From Bacteroidota bacterium (GTDB lineage Bacteria; Bacteroidota; Bacteroidia; UKL13-3): DNA of 6,209 nucleotides. Shown in pieces: positions 6,142 to 6,209 of this stretch; the first letter of the stretch is position 1; each line of letters starts with the position of its first letter. The position numbers and the translations under genes were made by a program. The notes below the pieces were generated by a model. That model was not told the origin of the DNA. It saw nothing but the letters and a program-made list of their open reading frames with translations, and did no database searches. The DNA lies in assembly GCA_947449515.1 (NCBI GenBank), contig CANFSD010000105.1, positions 1 through 6,209 on the forward strand, read 5' to 3'.

Positions 6142-6149
6142 TATCTTTG
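6142..6149 (+). promoter_or_regulatory. candidate -7 element of a divergent gene at the right edge
   Basis: TATCTTTG matches the Bacteroidota -7 pattern TAnnTTTG at every fixed position and is followed by C, as is common. No TTG occurs 19 bases upstream (6120-6122 read CAA), so the -33 is weak or absent. Initiation near 6156 would leave about 24 bases before the candidate GTG start at 6180, which supports both calls. Confidence 0.45.
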
Positions 6150-6179
6150 CGAATTAACGTATAAATATACAAATACATT

Positions 6180-6209
6180 GTGGCCATCAATAAACTAAAA
6201 AATTTTAAT
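6180..6209 (+). CDS. possible start of a divergent gene, cut by window edge
   Basis: From the GTG at 6180 the frame reads MAINKLKNFN for ten codons to the window edge. An in-frame stop at 6162-6164 precedes it, with no ATG between, so if this frame is a gene the start must be GTG (or ATT at 6177). A good -7 element lies 31-38 bases upstream. No function can be given from ten codons, and the frame could be chance. Confidence 0.3.
   Translation, partial: MAINKLKNFN

Noticed and set aside
6159..6170. Short dyad GTATA-AA-TATAC in the porX upstream region
   Set aside because: Five-base arms of A/T-rich sequence are expected by chance in DNA of this composition.

Overview
The window looks like ordinary chromosomal DNA of a Bacteroidota bacterium (Flavobacteriia, Sphingobacteriia or Chitinophagia-like; I cannot place it more finely). 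The reasons are the AT-rich sequence, the lack of Shine-Dalgarno sites before clear starts, promoter elements resembling the Bacteroidota pattern TTG-N19-TAnnTTTG, two Bacteroidota-style lipoprotein signal peptides, and a gene for PorX, the response-regulator/PglZ protein tied to the type IX secretion system (T9SS). I see no mobile element, CRISPR array, tRNA or rRNA.

Left part (1-2051, minus strand): a two-gene tyrosine/phenylalanine catabolic operon. hmgA (homogentisate 1,2-dioxygenase) comes first, followed 48 bp later by hppD (4-hydroxyphenylpyruvate dioxygenase), which runs off the left edge and lacks its C-terminus. Together they turn 4-hydroxyphenylpyruvate into homogentisate and then maleylacetoacetate.

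Divergent region (2052-2159): this separates hmgA from a plus-strand TPR lipoprotein gene. It holds a 21-bp near-perfect palindrome sitting between candidate promoters that face both ways, and it is the best operator candidate in the window.

Middle part (2160-4504, plus strand): three cell-envelope genes in a row. They encode an eight-repeat TPR lipoprotein, a DUF4136-type lipoprotein with an aromatic/glycine-rich tract, and a small secreted beta-barrel-like protein. The last two are 3 bp apart and almost certainly co-transcribed. The array ends at a strong bidirectional terminator.

Right part (4539-6089, minus strand): porX, complete, converging on the envelope genes and sharing their terminator. 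Upstream of it (6090-6209) is a second divergent promoter region with a GAGGCA-N7-TGCCTC inverted repeat, a good plus-strand -7 element, and probably the first ten codons of another gene with a GTG start.

I found no clear new system. The points most worth checking are the two dyads in divergent promoter regions, the shifted metal-ligand glutamate in HmgA, and the linkage of an uncharacterised envelope gene set to porX.
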